A stretch of 64,000 bases of DNA from positions 1 through 64,000 of the forward strand of contig NZ_BBQM01000028.1 of the NCBI RefSeq assembly GCF_000876015.1, read 5' to 3'. The DNA comes from Cupriavidus basilensis. GTDB taxonomy: Bacteria; Pseudomonadota; Gammaproteobacteria; Burkholderiales; Burkholderiaceae. Under the pieces are notes generated by a model. That model was given only the letters and a program-made list of their open reading frames with translations, searched no databases and was not told the origin of the DNA. The translations under genes and the position numbers were made by a program. Shown piece after piece: positions 43,469 through 51,986 of the stretch (position 1 is the first letter of the stretch; each line of letters begins with the position of its first letter).

Positions 43469-44377
43469 TCAAGGATGTCTAACGGACGGCGCCTGGTCCT
43501 CGCCGGTGACGAAGCGGATGAACGCGCGCGCGTAGCCGGGCAGGTCGCCGAGCCGCTGCGCGACGATGCGGTGCTCGCGCCGCGCCCACGGTTCGTGCAG
43601 CACGACGCCCTCGACCAGGCCCTGCGCGATCGCGGGCGCGGCCACCGTGCGCGGCACCAGCGAGATGCCCGCGCCTTCCTGCACGCAGCGGATGACGGCC
43701 GGGAAGTTCGGCGCGTGCACGCGCACGCGCGGCTCCATGCCGGCTCTCGCCGCCATGTCCTTGAGGAACAGGAAGTTGCTGCTCTTGGCGCCGATCGACA
43801 CCAGTTCGTACTGCAGCGCGTCGGTCAGCGTGACGCCCTCGCGCAGGCCGAGCGGATGGCGCGGCGGCACGGCGAACATCAGTTCGTCCTCGCCGTAGCG
43901 GATCGACTCCAGGCCGAGCAGGTCGATCTCGCCGGCCACCAGGCCGATGTCGGCGCGCTGCTCCAGCACCGCGTGCGCGGTGTCCTGGCTGAGGTGCTCC
44001 TCCAGCTCGACGTTGACGTTGGGATACGCCGCGAGAAAGCGGCTGAGCGCCGCCGGCAGGTTGTTCATGGTGCTGCTGTTGGCGTGCACGCGGATGTGGC
44101 CCTCGGTGCCGTCGGTGTGCCGGCGCATCTCGTGCTGCAGCCGCTCGACGTTGCCCATGATGATCCTGGCGTGGCGCAGCATGGTCTCGCCGGCGGCGGT
44201 CAGCGCCATGCCTTTCTGCGTGCGCCTGAACAGCGGCACGCCGACGGCCTGTTCCAGGTTCTTCAGCCGGTAGCTGGCCGACGGCGCGGTCAGGTGCACG
44301 TCGGACGCGCCCGCGGTCAGGCTCTTGGCCTGCGCGATGGCGAGGAACACGCGCAGGTCGGTCAGTTCGAATCGCAA
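43469..44377 (-). CDS. LysR family transcriptional regulator
   Basis: About 302 aa with N-terminal helix-turn-helix (FELTDLRVFLAIAQAKSLTA, HLTAPSASYRLKNLEQAVG) and a standard effector domain (EGHIRVHANSS onward). A TTG start at 44377 is proposed: it follows GGGAGAC and puts the DNA-binding domain at the usual distance, and no ATG is available there. It is divergent from Bug-MaoC and upstream of the CoA transferase gene, so it could control both. Confidence 0.87.
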   Translation of the reverse strand: MRFELTDLRVFLAIAQAKSLTAGASDVHLTAPSASYRLKNLEQAVGVPLFRRTQKGMALTAAGETMLRHARIIMGNVERLQHEMRRHTDGTEGHIRVHANSSTMNNLPAALSRFLAAYPNVNVELEEHLSQDTAHAVLEQRADIGLVAGEIDLLGLESIRYGEDELMFAVPPRHPLGLREGVTLTDALQYELVSIGAKSSNFLFLKDMAARAGMEPRVRVHAPNFPAVIRCVQEGAGISLVPRTVAAPAIAQGLVEGVVLHEPWARREHRIVAQRLGDLPGYARAFIRFVTGEDQAPSVRHP

Positions 44378-44566
44378 TGGTGTCTCCCGCGTGGCCGCCT
44401 CGGGCGCATGCGGCGCCGGGGCCCGTATTAGAAGTTTTCGAAGGACCCCTCGTAGCTTTCGACTGGCCTCCGTGCCGGACCCGATTCTATATTGTCGGCT
44501 CACGCCGGGGCTGCCGATGCCGCGCATGCCGCCCGGATACCGCAAGCACAAGACGGAGACACCAGC

Positions 44567-45541
44567 ATGATTTCCCCGATGGCCAGACTCGCCGCGGCGC
44601 TTTGCCTCGGCGCCGCACTCACGGGGCCCGCCGCGGCGCAGCCCGGGTATCCCGCGCGGCCGGTGCGCCTGGTGGTGCCGTATGCCGCCGGCGGCCCCAC
44701 CGACACGTTCGCGCGCGCGCTGGCGCAGGGCTGGAGCCGGCAACTGAAGACCCAGGTGGTGGTCGAGAACCGCTCCGGCGCGGGCACCATCGTCGGCACG
44801 GAGAACGTCGCCAAGGCCGCGCCCGACGGCTACACGCTGCTGCTCACCACGGTCGCGCACGCGGTCAACCCGGCCATCCACGCCACGCTGCCGTACCGCA
44901 CGCTCGAAGACTTCGCGCCGGTGGGGCTGGCGGCGCGCGCGCCGCTGGTGCTGGTGGTCAACAAGGCGGTGCCGGCGCAGACGCTCGGCGAATTCATCGC
45001 CTACCTCAAGGCGCATCCGGGCAAGGTCAACTACGGTTCCGCGGGCGTCGGCAGCGCTCCGCATCTCGGCGGCGAGCTGCTGAACCACATGGCCCGCACC
45101 GGGGCCGTGCACGTGCCTTATCGCGGCAGCGCGCCGGCGATGGCGGACCTGATCGGCGGCCACGTCGCGTTCATGATCGACAGCGCGCCCACGGGCCTGG
45201 CGCAGGTGCGCGCCGGCACCGTGCGCCTGCTGGCCACGTCGATGGCGCGGCGCCTGCCGCAGACGCCCGACACGCCCGCCATCGCGGAAGCGGTGCCCGG
45301 CTACGAGGCCTATACGTGGAACGCCGTGTTCGCGCCGGCGAAGACGCCCGCGGAGATCGTGCGCAAGCTCGCCGCCACGCTGGGCAGCACGCTGCAGGAG
45401 CCCGCGCTGCAGGCCAAGGCCAGCGAGCTCGGGCTGATCCTCGAGCCGAAGCCGGCGCCGGACGCGCTGGACCAGTTCGTGCGCGCGGAGATCGCCAAGT
45501 GGCAGCCGGTGGCGGTGGCCGCCAACATGAAGGCCGACTGA
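44567..45541 (+). CDS. Bug/TctC-type tripartite tricarboxylate transporter binding protein
   Basis: A 324-aa periplasmic binding protein. Signal peptide ending GPAAAQ, mature start GYPARPVRLVVPYAAGGPTD, then ENRSGAGTIVGTE and HVPYRGSAPAMAD. GGAGAC lies before the ATG. A MaoC-type hydratase gene follows after 50 bp. It is divergent from LysR, which is its likely regulator. Confidence 0.88.
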   Translation: MISPMARLAAALCLGAALTGPAAAQPGYPARPVRLVVPYAAGGPTDTFARALAQGWSRQLKTQVVVENRSGAGTIVGTENVAKAAPDGYTLLLTTVAHAVNPAIHATLPYRTLEDFAPVGLAARAPLVLVVNKAVPAQTLGEFIAYLKAHPGKVNYGSAGVGSAPHLGGELLNHMARTGAVHVPYRGSAPAMADLIGGHVAFMIDSAPTGLAQVRAGTVRLLATSMARRLPQTPDTPAIAEAVPGYEAYTWNAVFAPAKTPAEIVRKLAATLGSTLQEPALQAKASELGLILEPKPAPDALDQFVRAEIAKWQPVAVAANMKAD

Positions 45542-45591
45542 GCGCGGCAGCACGACAAACGCGGCACCAGCCCGCACAGGAGACCGAGCCG

Positions 45592-46065
45592 ATGCAACAC
45601 GACTACCAGCTATGCCCGCAGCGCTTCTTCGAGGACTTCGCCGTCGGCGAGCGCATGAACCTGCCGTCGCGCACCATGACGGACGCGCTGTTCGCCGCGT
45701 TCCAGCTCGCCAGCGGCGACAACCATCCGGTCCACTACGACGTCGAGTATTGCCGCGCCCACGGCATGCCGCACATGCTCGCGCACGGCTTCCAGGTGCT
45801 GATCCAGACCGCCGCGGGCGCCGGCCTGTTTCCCCACATGGTGGAGCAGTCGCTCAAGGCCTTCATCGAGCAGAGCAGCCGCTTCCTCGCGCCGGTCTTC
45901 GTCGGCGACACGCTCTACGGCAGCCTGACCGTCGCCGAGCTGATCCCGGGCCGCACCACGGGCGTGCTGGTGATGCGCTCCGAAGTGCGCAACCAGCGCG
46001 GTGTGTGCGTCATGGAGGGGACGCAGAAGTACCTGCTGCGCAAGCGGGCGCCGCAGGCGGGCTAG
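45592..46065 (+). CDS. MaoC family (R)-hydratase-like protein
   Basis: A 157-aa hot-dog fold protein with the MaoC catalytic dyad in ASGDNHPVHYD (Asp and His, residues about 47-53) and HGFQVLIQTAAG. It should hydrate or dehydrate an enoyl-CoA. GGAGAC lies upstream of the ATG. It is second gene after Bug, and the CoA transferase across the LysR gene may supply its CoA ester. Convergent with IclR. Confidence 0.87.
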   Translation: MQHDYQLCPQRFFEDFAVGERMNLPSRTMTDALFAAFQLASGDNHPVHYDVEYCRAHGMPHMLAHGFQVLIQTAAGAGLFPHMVEQSLKAFIEQSSRFLAPVFVGDTLYGSLTVAELIPGRTTGVLVMRSEVRNQRGVCVMEGTQKYLLRKRAPQAG

Positions 46066-46117
46066 CGCCCGCCGCGTCTCTGCGTTCCGACGCGGCCGCC
46101 GCGCGATGCGGCGCCGC

Positions 46118-46852
46118 TCACGCGCGGATCTCCGCCGCGGCCGGCACCAGCAGGTGCACCAGGCGGTTGATGCCGCGCGCATCCACTTCCGATGCCGCCA
46201 CCACGTAGCTGAGGCTGCCGATCGCGCGCCCGTCCTCGTTGACGATGGGCGCGGCGATGCCGACGCGGCCGGGGTCGATCTCGCCGTGCGAGACGACGTG
46301 GCCCGCGCGGCGCAGGCGGCTGAGGGCCTGGCGGAACGCGGCCCAGTCCTCGCCCAGGCCGGCGGCGCGGATCTCGTCCGCGTGCTTGTGGTACAGCGCC
46401 TGCAGCGTGCGCGTCTGCTGGAACGCCAGGATGATGCGCGAGGTGGCGCCGCGGAACATGATCATCGGCCGGCCGCGCTCATAGCTCACCACGGCCTGCG
46501 GCCCCTGGTTGAGCACCTGGTGCACGCACAGCACCGAGTCGCCGAACGCGCGGCACAGCAGCATCACCGATCCCGGCGGCGCGTAGGCGATCAGCTCGTC
46601 CATGATCGGGCGCGCCTGCTGCAGCATCGGGTCGGTCAGCTGGATCTGGCGGTCGAGCTGGATGATGGCCGGCCCCAGCACGTAGCGGCCCGCGCCGGCC
46701 GTGGCGACCAGCCCCAGCTCCATCAGGTTCGACAGGTAGCGGTAGGCGCTGCTGATCGACACCTCGAGCTGCGCGGCCGCTTCCTCGGCGGTCCATACCG
46801 GCTTCTCCAGCGAAAACAGCTTCAGTACGCCGAGCGCACGATCGGTCGCCAT
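46118..46852 (-). CDS. IclR family transcriptional regulator
   Basis: A 244-aa regulator. N-terminal winged helix (MATDRALGVLKLFSLEKPVW, LEVSISSAYRYLSNLMELG) and the effector domain with AAPIVNEDGRAIGSLSYV. The ATG before ATDRALG was chosen; longer readings cross the control region. It is divergent from the FAH/hydroxylase/dioxygenase gene set, and two inverted repeats lie in the 181-bp gap, so it most likely governs that set and itself. Confidence 0.9.
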   Translation of the reverse strand: MATDRALGVLKLFSLEKPVWTAEEAAAQLEVSISSAYRYLSNLMELGLVATAGAGRYVLGPAIIQLDRQIQLTDPMLQQARPIMDELIAYAPPGSVMLLCRAFGDSVLCVHQVLNQGPQAVVSYERGRPMIMFRGATSRIILAFQQTRTLQALYHKHADEIRAAGLGEDWAAFRQALSRLRRAGHVVSHGEIDPGRVGIAAPIVNEDGRAIGSLSYVVAASEVDARGINRLVHLLVPAAAEIRA

Positions 46853-46899
46853 TCTTCGATGCTCCTTGGTTCCATCCCCGAAGCATATCACCGAGCCCT

Positions 46900-46915
46900 T
46901 TCTTGAATGCAAGAA
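46900..46915. promoter_or_regulatory. Candidate IclR operator, iclR-proximal
   Basis: TTCTTG-AATG-CAAGAA is a perfect 6-bp dyad 47 bp upstream of the iclR start codon. It fits autoregulation by the adjacent gene product. Confidence 0.45.
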
Positions 46916-46946
46916 TCTCGCCAGGTGCGCATAGTGGTAAACGTTA

Positions 46947-46981
46947 AATGCATAATTCGCACAATATGAGAATAATGCATT
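46947..46981. promoter_or_regulatory. Candidate IclR operator, operon-proximal
   Basis: AATGCATAATTCGC (46947-46960) and GAGAATAATGCATT (46968-46981) form an inverted repeat with 12 of 14 positions paired around a 7-bp spacer. The stretch is AT-rich and lies about 50 bp before the FAH gene start, where a promoter is expected. Confidence 0.55.
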
Positions 46982-47033
46982 CACTCGGTGCGCCCCCCCA
47001 AGCGCGGTACCGCATTTGGACCCAGGAGATTCC

Positions 47034-47882
47034 ATGAGACTCATCAGCTTCACCCACGGTGGCCGCGAGGCCTTTGGCGTCGTCGTCGGCGACCGCATCG
47101 TCGATCTCGCGCCGCATCGCGACGCCGTCGGCGCCAGCCTGCGCGAGGCGCTGGCGCGCGGCGCCCTGCCGCGCATCGCGGCGATCGCCGCCGACAGCCA
47201 GCCGTCGCTGGCCGTGGCGGACGTCGAATTCCTGCCGGTGATCCCCGATCCGGCCAAGATCCTCTGCGTCGGCATCAACTACGCCTCGCACGTGCGCGAG
47301 ACCGGCCGGGAGATGCCCAGGTACCCGATGTTCTTCACGCGCTTCGCCGATTCGCAGGTGGCCCACGGCAAGCCGATCGTGCGCCCGCGCGCATCGGAAA
47401 AGCTCGACTTCGAGGGCGAGCTGGCCGTCGTCATCGGCAAGACCGCGCGCCACGTCGCCGCGGCCGACGCGCTCGGCTACGTGGCCGGCTATGCCTGCTA
47501 CAACGACGGCAGCGTGCGCGACTGGCAGAAGCACACCATCCAGTTCACGCCGGGCAAGAACTTCCCGCAGACCGGCGCGTTCGGGCCGTGGCTGGTGACC
47601 AGCGACGAGATCCCCGACCCGTCGCAACTGACGCTGACCACGCGCCTGAACGGCGAGGTGGTGCAGCAGGCGCGCACCGACGACCTGATCTTCAGCGTGG
47701 GCGACGTCATCGCCTACTGCTCCACCTTCACCGAACTGCGCCCGGGCGACGTGATCATCACCGGCACCACCGGCGGCGTGGGCGCGTTCCGCAATCCGCC
47801 GCTGTGGATGCGCGCGGGGGATGTGGTCGAGGTGGAAATCTCCGGCATCGGCGTCCTGCGCAACGGTATCCAGGACGAATGA
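47034..47882 (+). CDS. Fumarylacetoacetate hydrolase (FAH) family protein
   Basis: A 282-aa FAH-fold enzyme. Metal-binding acids are in DFEGELAVVIGK near residue 125 and YNDGSVRDWQ near residue 158; KILCVGINYASHVRETGR near residue 80 is the conserved entry motif. AGGAGAT precedes the ATG. FAH members in ring-cleavage routes act as acylpyruvate hydrolases, 2-hydroxydienoate hydratases or isomerases. Neighbouring hydroxylase and extradiol dioxygenase genes fit work on the cleaved ring. First gene of the set, divergent from IclR. Confidence 0.9.
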   Translation: MRLISFTHGGREAFGVVVGDRIVDLAPHRDAVGASLREALARGALPRIAAIAADSQPSLAVADVEFLPVIPDPAKILCVGINYASHVRETGREMPRYPMFFTRFADSQVAHGKPIVRPRASEKLDFEGELAVVIGKTARHVAAADALGYVAGYACYNDGSVRDWQKHTIQFTPGKNFPQTGAFGPWLVTSDEIPDPSQLTLTTRLNGEVVQQARTDDLIFSVGDVIAYCSTFTELRPGDVIITGTTGGVGAFRNPPLWMRAGDVVEVEISGIGVLRNGIQDE

Positions 47883-47922
47883 CGCTGTCCGGCGCCGCCG
47901 CGCGCCGGCCGAGGAGAGACTC

Positions 47923-49620
47923 ATGACGCAATCCACTTCGCTCGCCGCCGCCGTGCTGGTGGTCGGCGCGGGCCCGACCGGCCTGACGCTGGCCAACGTG
48001 CTCGGCCGGCAGGGCATCGACACCATCCTGATCGACCGCAAGGCCAGCACCGTGGCCGAGCCGCGCGCGGTCTCCATCGACGACGAATCGCTGCGCACCA
48101 TGCAGGCGATCGGCCTGGTGGAGGCCGTGATGCGGGACGTGGTGCCCGGCTACGGCGTGCATTACCTGACCCGCCCGGGCGGGCGCTGCTTCGCCAAGGT
48201 GGAGCCCACCGCGAGCGAGTACGGCTACCCGCGCCGCAATGCGTTCCGCCAGCCGCTGTTCGAGGCCGCGCTGCGCGAGGGGCTGGCGCGCCATGCGTCG
48301 GTGCGCGTGCTGTTCGGCCACACGCTCGAAGCGCTGTCGCAGGACGAGGACGGCGCGCATGCGGTGGTGCAGGGCCCCGGCGGGCCGCTGCGCATCGACG
48401 CGGCCTACGTGGTCGGCACCGACGGCGGCCGCAGCTTCGTGCGGCAGTCGATCGGCGCGACGCTGGCCGGCTCGTCGTTCAACGCGCGCTGGCTGGTGGT
48501 CGACACCGAGAACGACGACGATCCGTTCTGGCAGACGCGCGCCTACTGCGACCCGTCGCGCCCGGTGGTCGACGTGCCCGGCCCCAACCGCACGCGCCGC
48601 TTCGAGTTCCTGCTCAAGCCCGGCGAGACCGACGAGGAGGTGCTGCGGCCCGAGCGCCTGGCCGAGCTGCTGCGCCCGTTCCGCGGCAACCGCCCGGCCG
48701 AGGTGGTGCGCAAGACCGTCTACACGTTCCATGCCCGCGTGGCGGACCGCTGGCGCGCGGGGCGCGTGTTCCTGGCCGGCGACGCGGCGCACCTCACGCC
48801 GCCCTACGCGGGGCAGGGCATGAACAGCGGCGTGCGCGACGCGCACAACCTGGGCTGGAAGCTCGCCGCGGTGCTGCGCAACCGGATCGCGCCGGCCGCG
48901 CTCGACTCCTACGAGACCGAGCGGCGCGACCATGCCTGGGCGCTGATCCGCCTGGCGCTGAACCTGGGCGTGGTGATGGCGCCGCGCAGCCGCCTGTCGG
49001 CATGGGCCTGCGCGGCGTTCTTCCGCGCCACGGCGCTGGTGCCGCCGGTGCGCGACTACTTCCTGCAGATGAAGTTCAAGCCCAAGCCGCGCTTCCACGA
49101 CGGCCTGCTGGTGGCCAGCGCCGCCGACACCGCCGGGCTGGTCGGCACCATGCTGCCGCAGCCGAAGGTGCGCACCGCCGACGGGACCGAACTGCCGCTC
49201 GACGAGATCACCGGCGACGGCTTCGCGCACGTCGCCATCGGCGCGGCGGCCATGACCGGCACCGGCGTCGACACCGACGCCGACGCCGATACCGCCGACA
49301 CGGCCGGCGGGGCGCGCGCGCTGTGGCGCCGGCTGGAAACGCGGCGCGTGGTGCTGCTGCCGCGGCTCGATGACCAGGCGCTCAGGCTGGCCGCGCGGCA
49401 CGGCTACGTGCCGGTGGCGCTGGCGCCCGAGGCCACGCCGAAGACGCTGCGCGCGCTGGCCGGCAAGGTGGTCGTGGTGCGCCCGGACCGCTACGTGGCC
49501 GGCGTGTTCGGCCACGACGACGCCGAGGCGCTGGCCGCGGCGCTGGGCCGGCGGCTCGGCATCGACATGGCGCGCGCCGGCGCGGCGCCGGCACTCGTCG
49601 CCACCGCGCGCGCCGCATAG
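47923..49620 (+). CDS. FAD-dependent aromatic monooxygenase (MhpA/PheA-like)
   Basis: A 565-aa class A flavoprotein hydroxylase. N-terminal FAD motif VLVVGAGPTGLTLANVLGR, the DG motif YVVGTDGGRSFVR near residue 160 and the second FAD motif GRVFLAGDAAHLTPPYAGQG near residue 285. The C-terminal thioredoxin-like tail has an Asp/Thr/Ala-rich linker (VDTDADADTADTAGG) near residue 450. Closest type by layout is 3-(3-hydroxyphenyl)propionate hydroxylase. It should make the catechol-type substrate for the extradiol dioxygenase next door. Confidence 0.9.
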   Translation: MTQSTSLAAAVLVVGAGPTGLTLANVLGRQGIDTILIDRKASTVAEPRAVSIDDESLRTMQAIGLVEAVMRDVVPGYGVHYLTRPGGRCFAKVEPTASEYGYPRRNAFRQPLFEAALREGLARHASVRVLFGHTLEALSQDEDGAHAVVQGPGGPLRIDAAYVVGTDGGRSFVRQSIGATLAGSSFNARWLVVDTENDDDPFWQTRAYCDPSRPVVDVPGPNRTRRFEFLLKPGETDEEVLRPERLAELLRPFRGNRPAEVVRKTVYTFHARVADRWRAGRVFLAGDAAHLTPPYAGQGMNSGVRDAHNLGWKLAAVLRNRIAPAALDSYETERRDHAWALIRLALNLGVVMAPRSRLSAWACAAFFRATALVPPVRDYFLQMKFKPKPRFHDGLLVASAADTAGLVGTMLPQPKVRTADGTELPLDEITGDGFAHVAIGAAAMTGTGVDTDADADTADTAGGARALWRRLETRRVVLLPRLDDQALRLAARHGYVPVALAPEATPKTLRALAGKVVVVRPDRYVAGVFGHDDAEALAAALGRRLGIDMARAGAAPALVATARAA

Positions 49621-49659
49621 GCGCGCCGCCGGCCGGCACAACAGACAAGCAGGACGAAC

Positions 49660-50499
49660 ATGACCACACTACAGACTTCCACGCCGCTGCGGCTGCATCA
49701 CCTCCATCTGCGCAGCACCGCGCCGGACGCGCTCGCGTCCTTCTACCAGGACCTGTTCGAACTCCGGCGCGTGCCGGCGCCCGCCGGCACCGTGGCGCTG
49801 GCCGGCGGCGAGCGCGCCGTGGTGATCGGCCAGGGCGAAGACGCCGGGCTCGCCGTGGCGGCCTACGCCGCGCGCTCGGCGCAGGACCTGGCCGCGCTGC
49901 GCGCGCGCCTGGCGGACCTGGCGCGCGATGCCGGCCCGGCCGGGGAGATCTTCTTCGCGCCGGGCGCGTTCACGGTGGCGGACCCGCAAGGGCGCGTGCT
50001 GCTGTTCGGCGTGCCACGCGCCGGGCGCGAGCCGGACCGGCTGTCCGCGCGGCTGCAGCACACGGTGTTCCAGACCACCGATCTTGCCACCGTGGTCGAC
50101 TTCTACGTGCGGCGCATCGGCTTCACGGTCTCGGACGAAGTCGTCGCCGACGACGGCGCGATCGCCACGTGCTTCCTGCGCTCGGACGACGAGCACCACT
50201 CGCTGGCGTTCTTCCAGGGCTCGCAGAACGCGTGGGACCACCACTGCTACGAGACCAGCTGCTGGAACGACATCCGCGACTGGGGCGACCGCTTCGCGCG
50301 CGTGCGGCGCGGCATCTTCTTCGGCCCCGGCCGCCACGGCCCCGGCAACAACCTGTTCTTCATGGTGACGGACCCGGACGGCAACCGCGTGGAGCTGTCG
50401 GCGGAGCTGGAGCGGGTGGACGCCGGGCGCGCGCCGGGCGTCTGGCCCCACGAGGAATACACGCTCAATTCCTGGGGGCGCGGCTGGATCCGCACCTGA
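49660..50499 (+). CDS. Type I extradiol (VOC-fold) ring-cleavage dioxygenase
   Basis: A 279-aa two-module VOC protein. The C-terminal module carries the likely iron ligands: His in LQHTVFQTTDL (near residue 135), His in the EHHSLAFF block (near 185) and Glu in GNRVELSAELE (near 248). It should open a catechol ring next to its hydroxyls (meta cleavage). Position between hydroxylase and MFS genes fits. The exact substrate cannot be given; a glyoxalase role is less likely. Confidence 0.82.
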   Translation: MTTLQTSTPLRLHHLHLRSTAPDALASFYQDLFELRRVPAPAGTVALAGGERAVVIGQGEDAGLAVAAYAARSAQDLAALRARLADLARDAGPAGEIFFAPGAFTVADPQGRVLLFGVPRAGREPDRLSARLQHTVFQTTDLATVVDFYVRRIGFTVSDEVVADDGAIATCFLRSDDEHHSLAFFQGSQNAWDHHCYETSCWNDIRDWGDRFARVRRGIFFGPGRHGPGNNLFFMVTDPDGNRVELSAELERVDAGRAPGVWPHEEYTLNSWGRGWIRT

Positions 50500-50547
50500 C
50501 CCGCGGGTTCGCGGCGCCGGCGCGCGCCGCCTGTTTCGATTCATCAG

Positions 50548-50569
50548 AAAAAAAGAGGGGGATACCCCC
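50548..50569 (-). terminator. Possible minus-strand rho-independent terminator
   Basis: On the minus strand GGGGG-TAT-CCCCC is followed by TC and seven Ts (plus strand A run 50548-50554, hairpin 50557-50569). Both flanking genes run on the plus strand, so it would stop antisense transcription. On the plus strand the hairpin sits just before the MFS ribosome-binding site. Confidence 0.35.
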
Positions 50570-50587
50570 GCTACCGGAGACAACGCC

Positions 50588-51898
50588 ATGCTCGCTCATG
50601 GTCAGCCCCTGTTCGTCCACGAAGTCATCGACGCCCGCCCGATCGGGCGCTTCCAGTACCTCGCCATCGGCCTGTGCATCCTCGTCGCGGTGCTCGACGG
50701 CTTCGACACCCAGACCATCGGCATGCTGGCGCCGTCCATCGGCGCCAGCCTCGGCGTGCCGGTCAAGGCCTTCGGCCCGGTCTTCGGCGCCGGCCTGGTC
50801 GGCATGCTGCTGGGCGCCGTGGTGCTCGGCCCGCTAGCCGACCGCTACGGCCGCAAGACGATGATCGTGTTGTCCTGCGTGCTGTTCGGCAGCCTCTCGC
50901 TGGCGACGGCCTACGCGCAATCGCTGGAGCAGTTGCTGGTGCTGCGCCTGCTGACCGGCATCGGCCTGGGCGGCGCGCTGCCCAACGCCATCGCGCTGGC
51001 TTCCGAGTACGCGCCGCGGCGCCACGCGCGCAGCACCGTCACCACGCTGATGTGCGGCATGCCGCTGGGTGCCGTGCTGGGCGGCGCGGTGTGCGCGCTC
51101 ATGCTGCCGCGCCTGGGCTGGCAGGCGGTGTTCGTGGTGGGCGGCGTGCTGCCGCTGGCGGTGGCGCTGCTGATCGCGCTTACCATGCCGGAGTCGGCGC
51201 GCTTCCTGATCGCCCGCGGGCAGGACATGGCGCGGCTGGCGGCCATCATGCGCCGCATCGCGCCGGACCTGCGCGGCGACGAGTCCTACCGCGCCGCCGA
51301 CGGCGCGGCGGCCGGCGTGCCGATCCGGCTGCTGTTCACCGAGGGCCGCGCCGCGGGCACCATCCTGCTGTGGATTCCGTACTTCCTCAACCTCGTGGCG
51401 CTGTACTTCATCGTCAGCTGGATGCCCGCGGTGCTGATCGGCGCGCATCATCCGGCCTCGGTCGGCATCGCGGCGATCACGGCGTTCAGCATCGGCGGCG
51501 TGCTCGGCTCGCTGATGCAGGGCGCGCTGATGAACCGCTTCGGCGCGCGGCCGGTCCTGCTGTGCGAGCTGCTGGCCTATGCCGCGCTGGCGCTGGTGCT
51601 GGCCACGTGGCCGCATGACTACGCGGTCGTGATCGCGGCCAGCCTGGCGATCGGCGTGACGGTGCAGGGGGCGCAGGCCGGCCTGAACGCGCTGGCCGCC
51701 GAGATCTATCCCACCCGCATGCGCGCCACCGGCATCGGCTGCGCGGTCGGCATCGGCCGCATCGGCTCCATCAGCGGCCCCGCGCTGGGCGGCGTGCTGC
51801 TGGGCTGGAACTGGAGCGCGGGCGACATCTTCATGGCGGGCATCGTGCCGGCGCTGGCCGCCGCCATCGCCGTGGCCGTCAACCGGGCGCCGCGCTAG
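50588..51898 (+). CDS. MFS transporter, aromatic acid:H+ symporter (AAHS) type
   Basis: A 436-aa protein with about 12 hydrophobic segments. AVLDGFDTQTIGMLAPSI near residue 35 is the AAHS DGxD signature, and PLADRYGRKTMIVLSCVL near residue 80 is the MFS loop motif; PESARFLIARG is typical too. It should import an aromatic acid with protons. GGAGAC lies before the ATG. It is in the same direction and close to the hydroxylase and dioxygenase genes whose substrate it probably carries. Confidence 0.9.
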   Translation: MLAHGQPLFVHEVIDARPIGRFQYLAIGLCILVAVLDGFDTQTIGMLAPSIGASLGVPVKAFGPVFGAGLVGMLLGAVVLGPLADRYGRKTMIVLSCVLFGSLSLATAYAQSLEQLLVLRLLTGIGLGGALPNAIALASEYAPRRHARSTVTTLMCGMPLGAVLGGAVCALMLPRLGWQAVFVVGGVLPLAVALLIALTMPESARFLIARGQDMARLAAIMRRIAPDLRGDESYRAADGAAAGVPIRLLFTEGRAAGTILLWIPYFLNLVALYFIVSWMPAVLIGAHHPASVGIAAITAFSIGGVLGSLMQGALMNRFGARPVLLCELLAYAALALVLATWPHDYAVVIAASLAIGVTVQGAQAGLNALAAEIYPTRMRATGIGCAVGIGRIGSISGPALGGVLLGWNWSAGDIFMAGIVPALAAAIAVAVNRAPR

Positions 51899-51986
51899 GC
51901 CGGACGGTTCCGCCATCGCTTCACCATCAGGCCGGCCGCGCCACCGCGCGGCGGGGCCTTCATCAAGAAAAAAAACGGAGGAGACC

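Noticed and set aside
44378..44566. Repeats of G(T/C)TTTCGA in the LysR/Bug divergent region as operator
   Set aside because: Only partly similar half-sites with no clear symmetry; too weak to list as a site.
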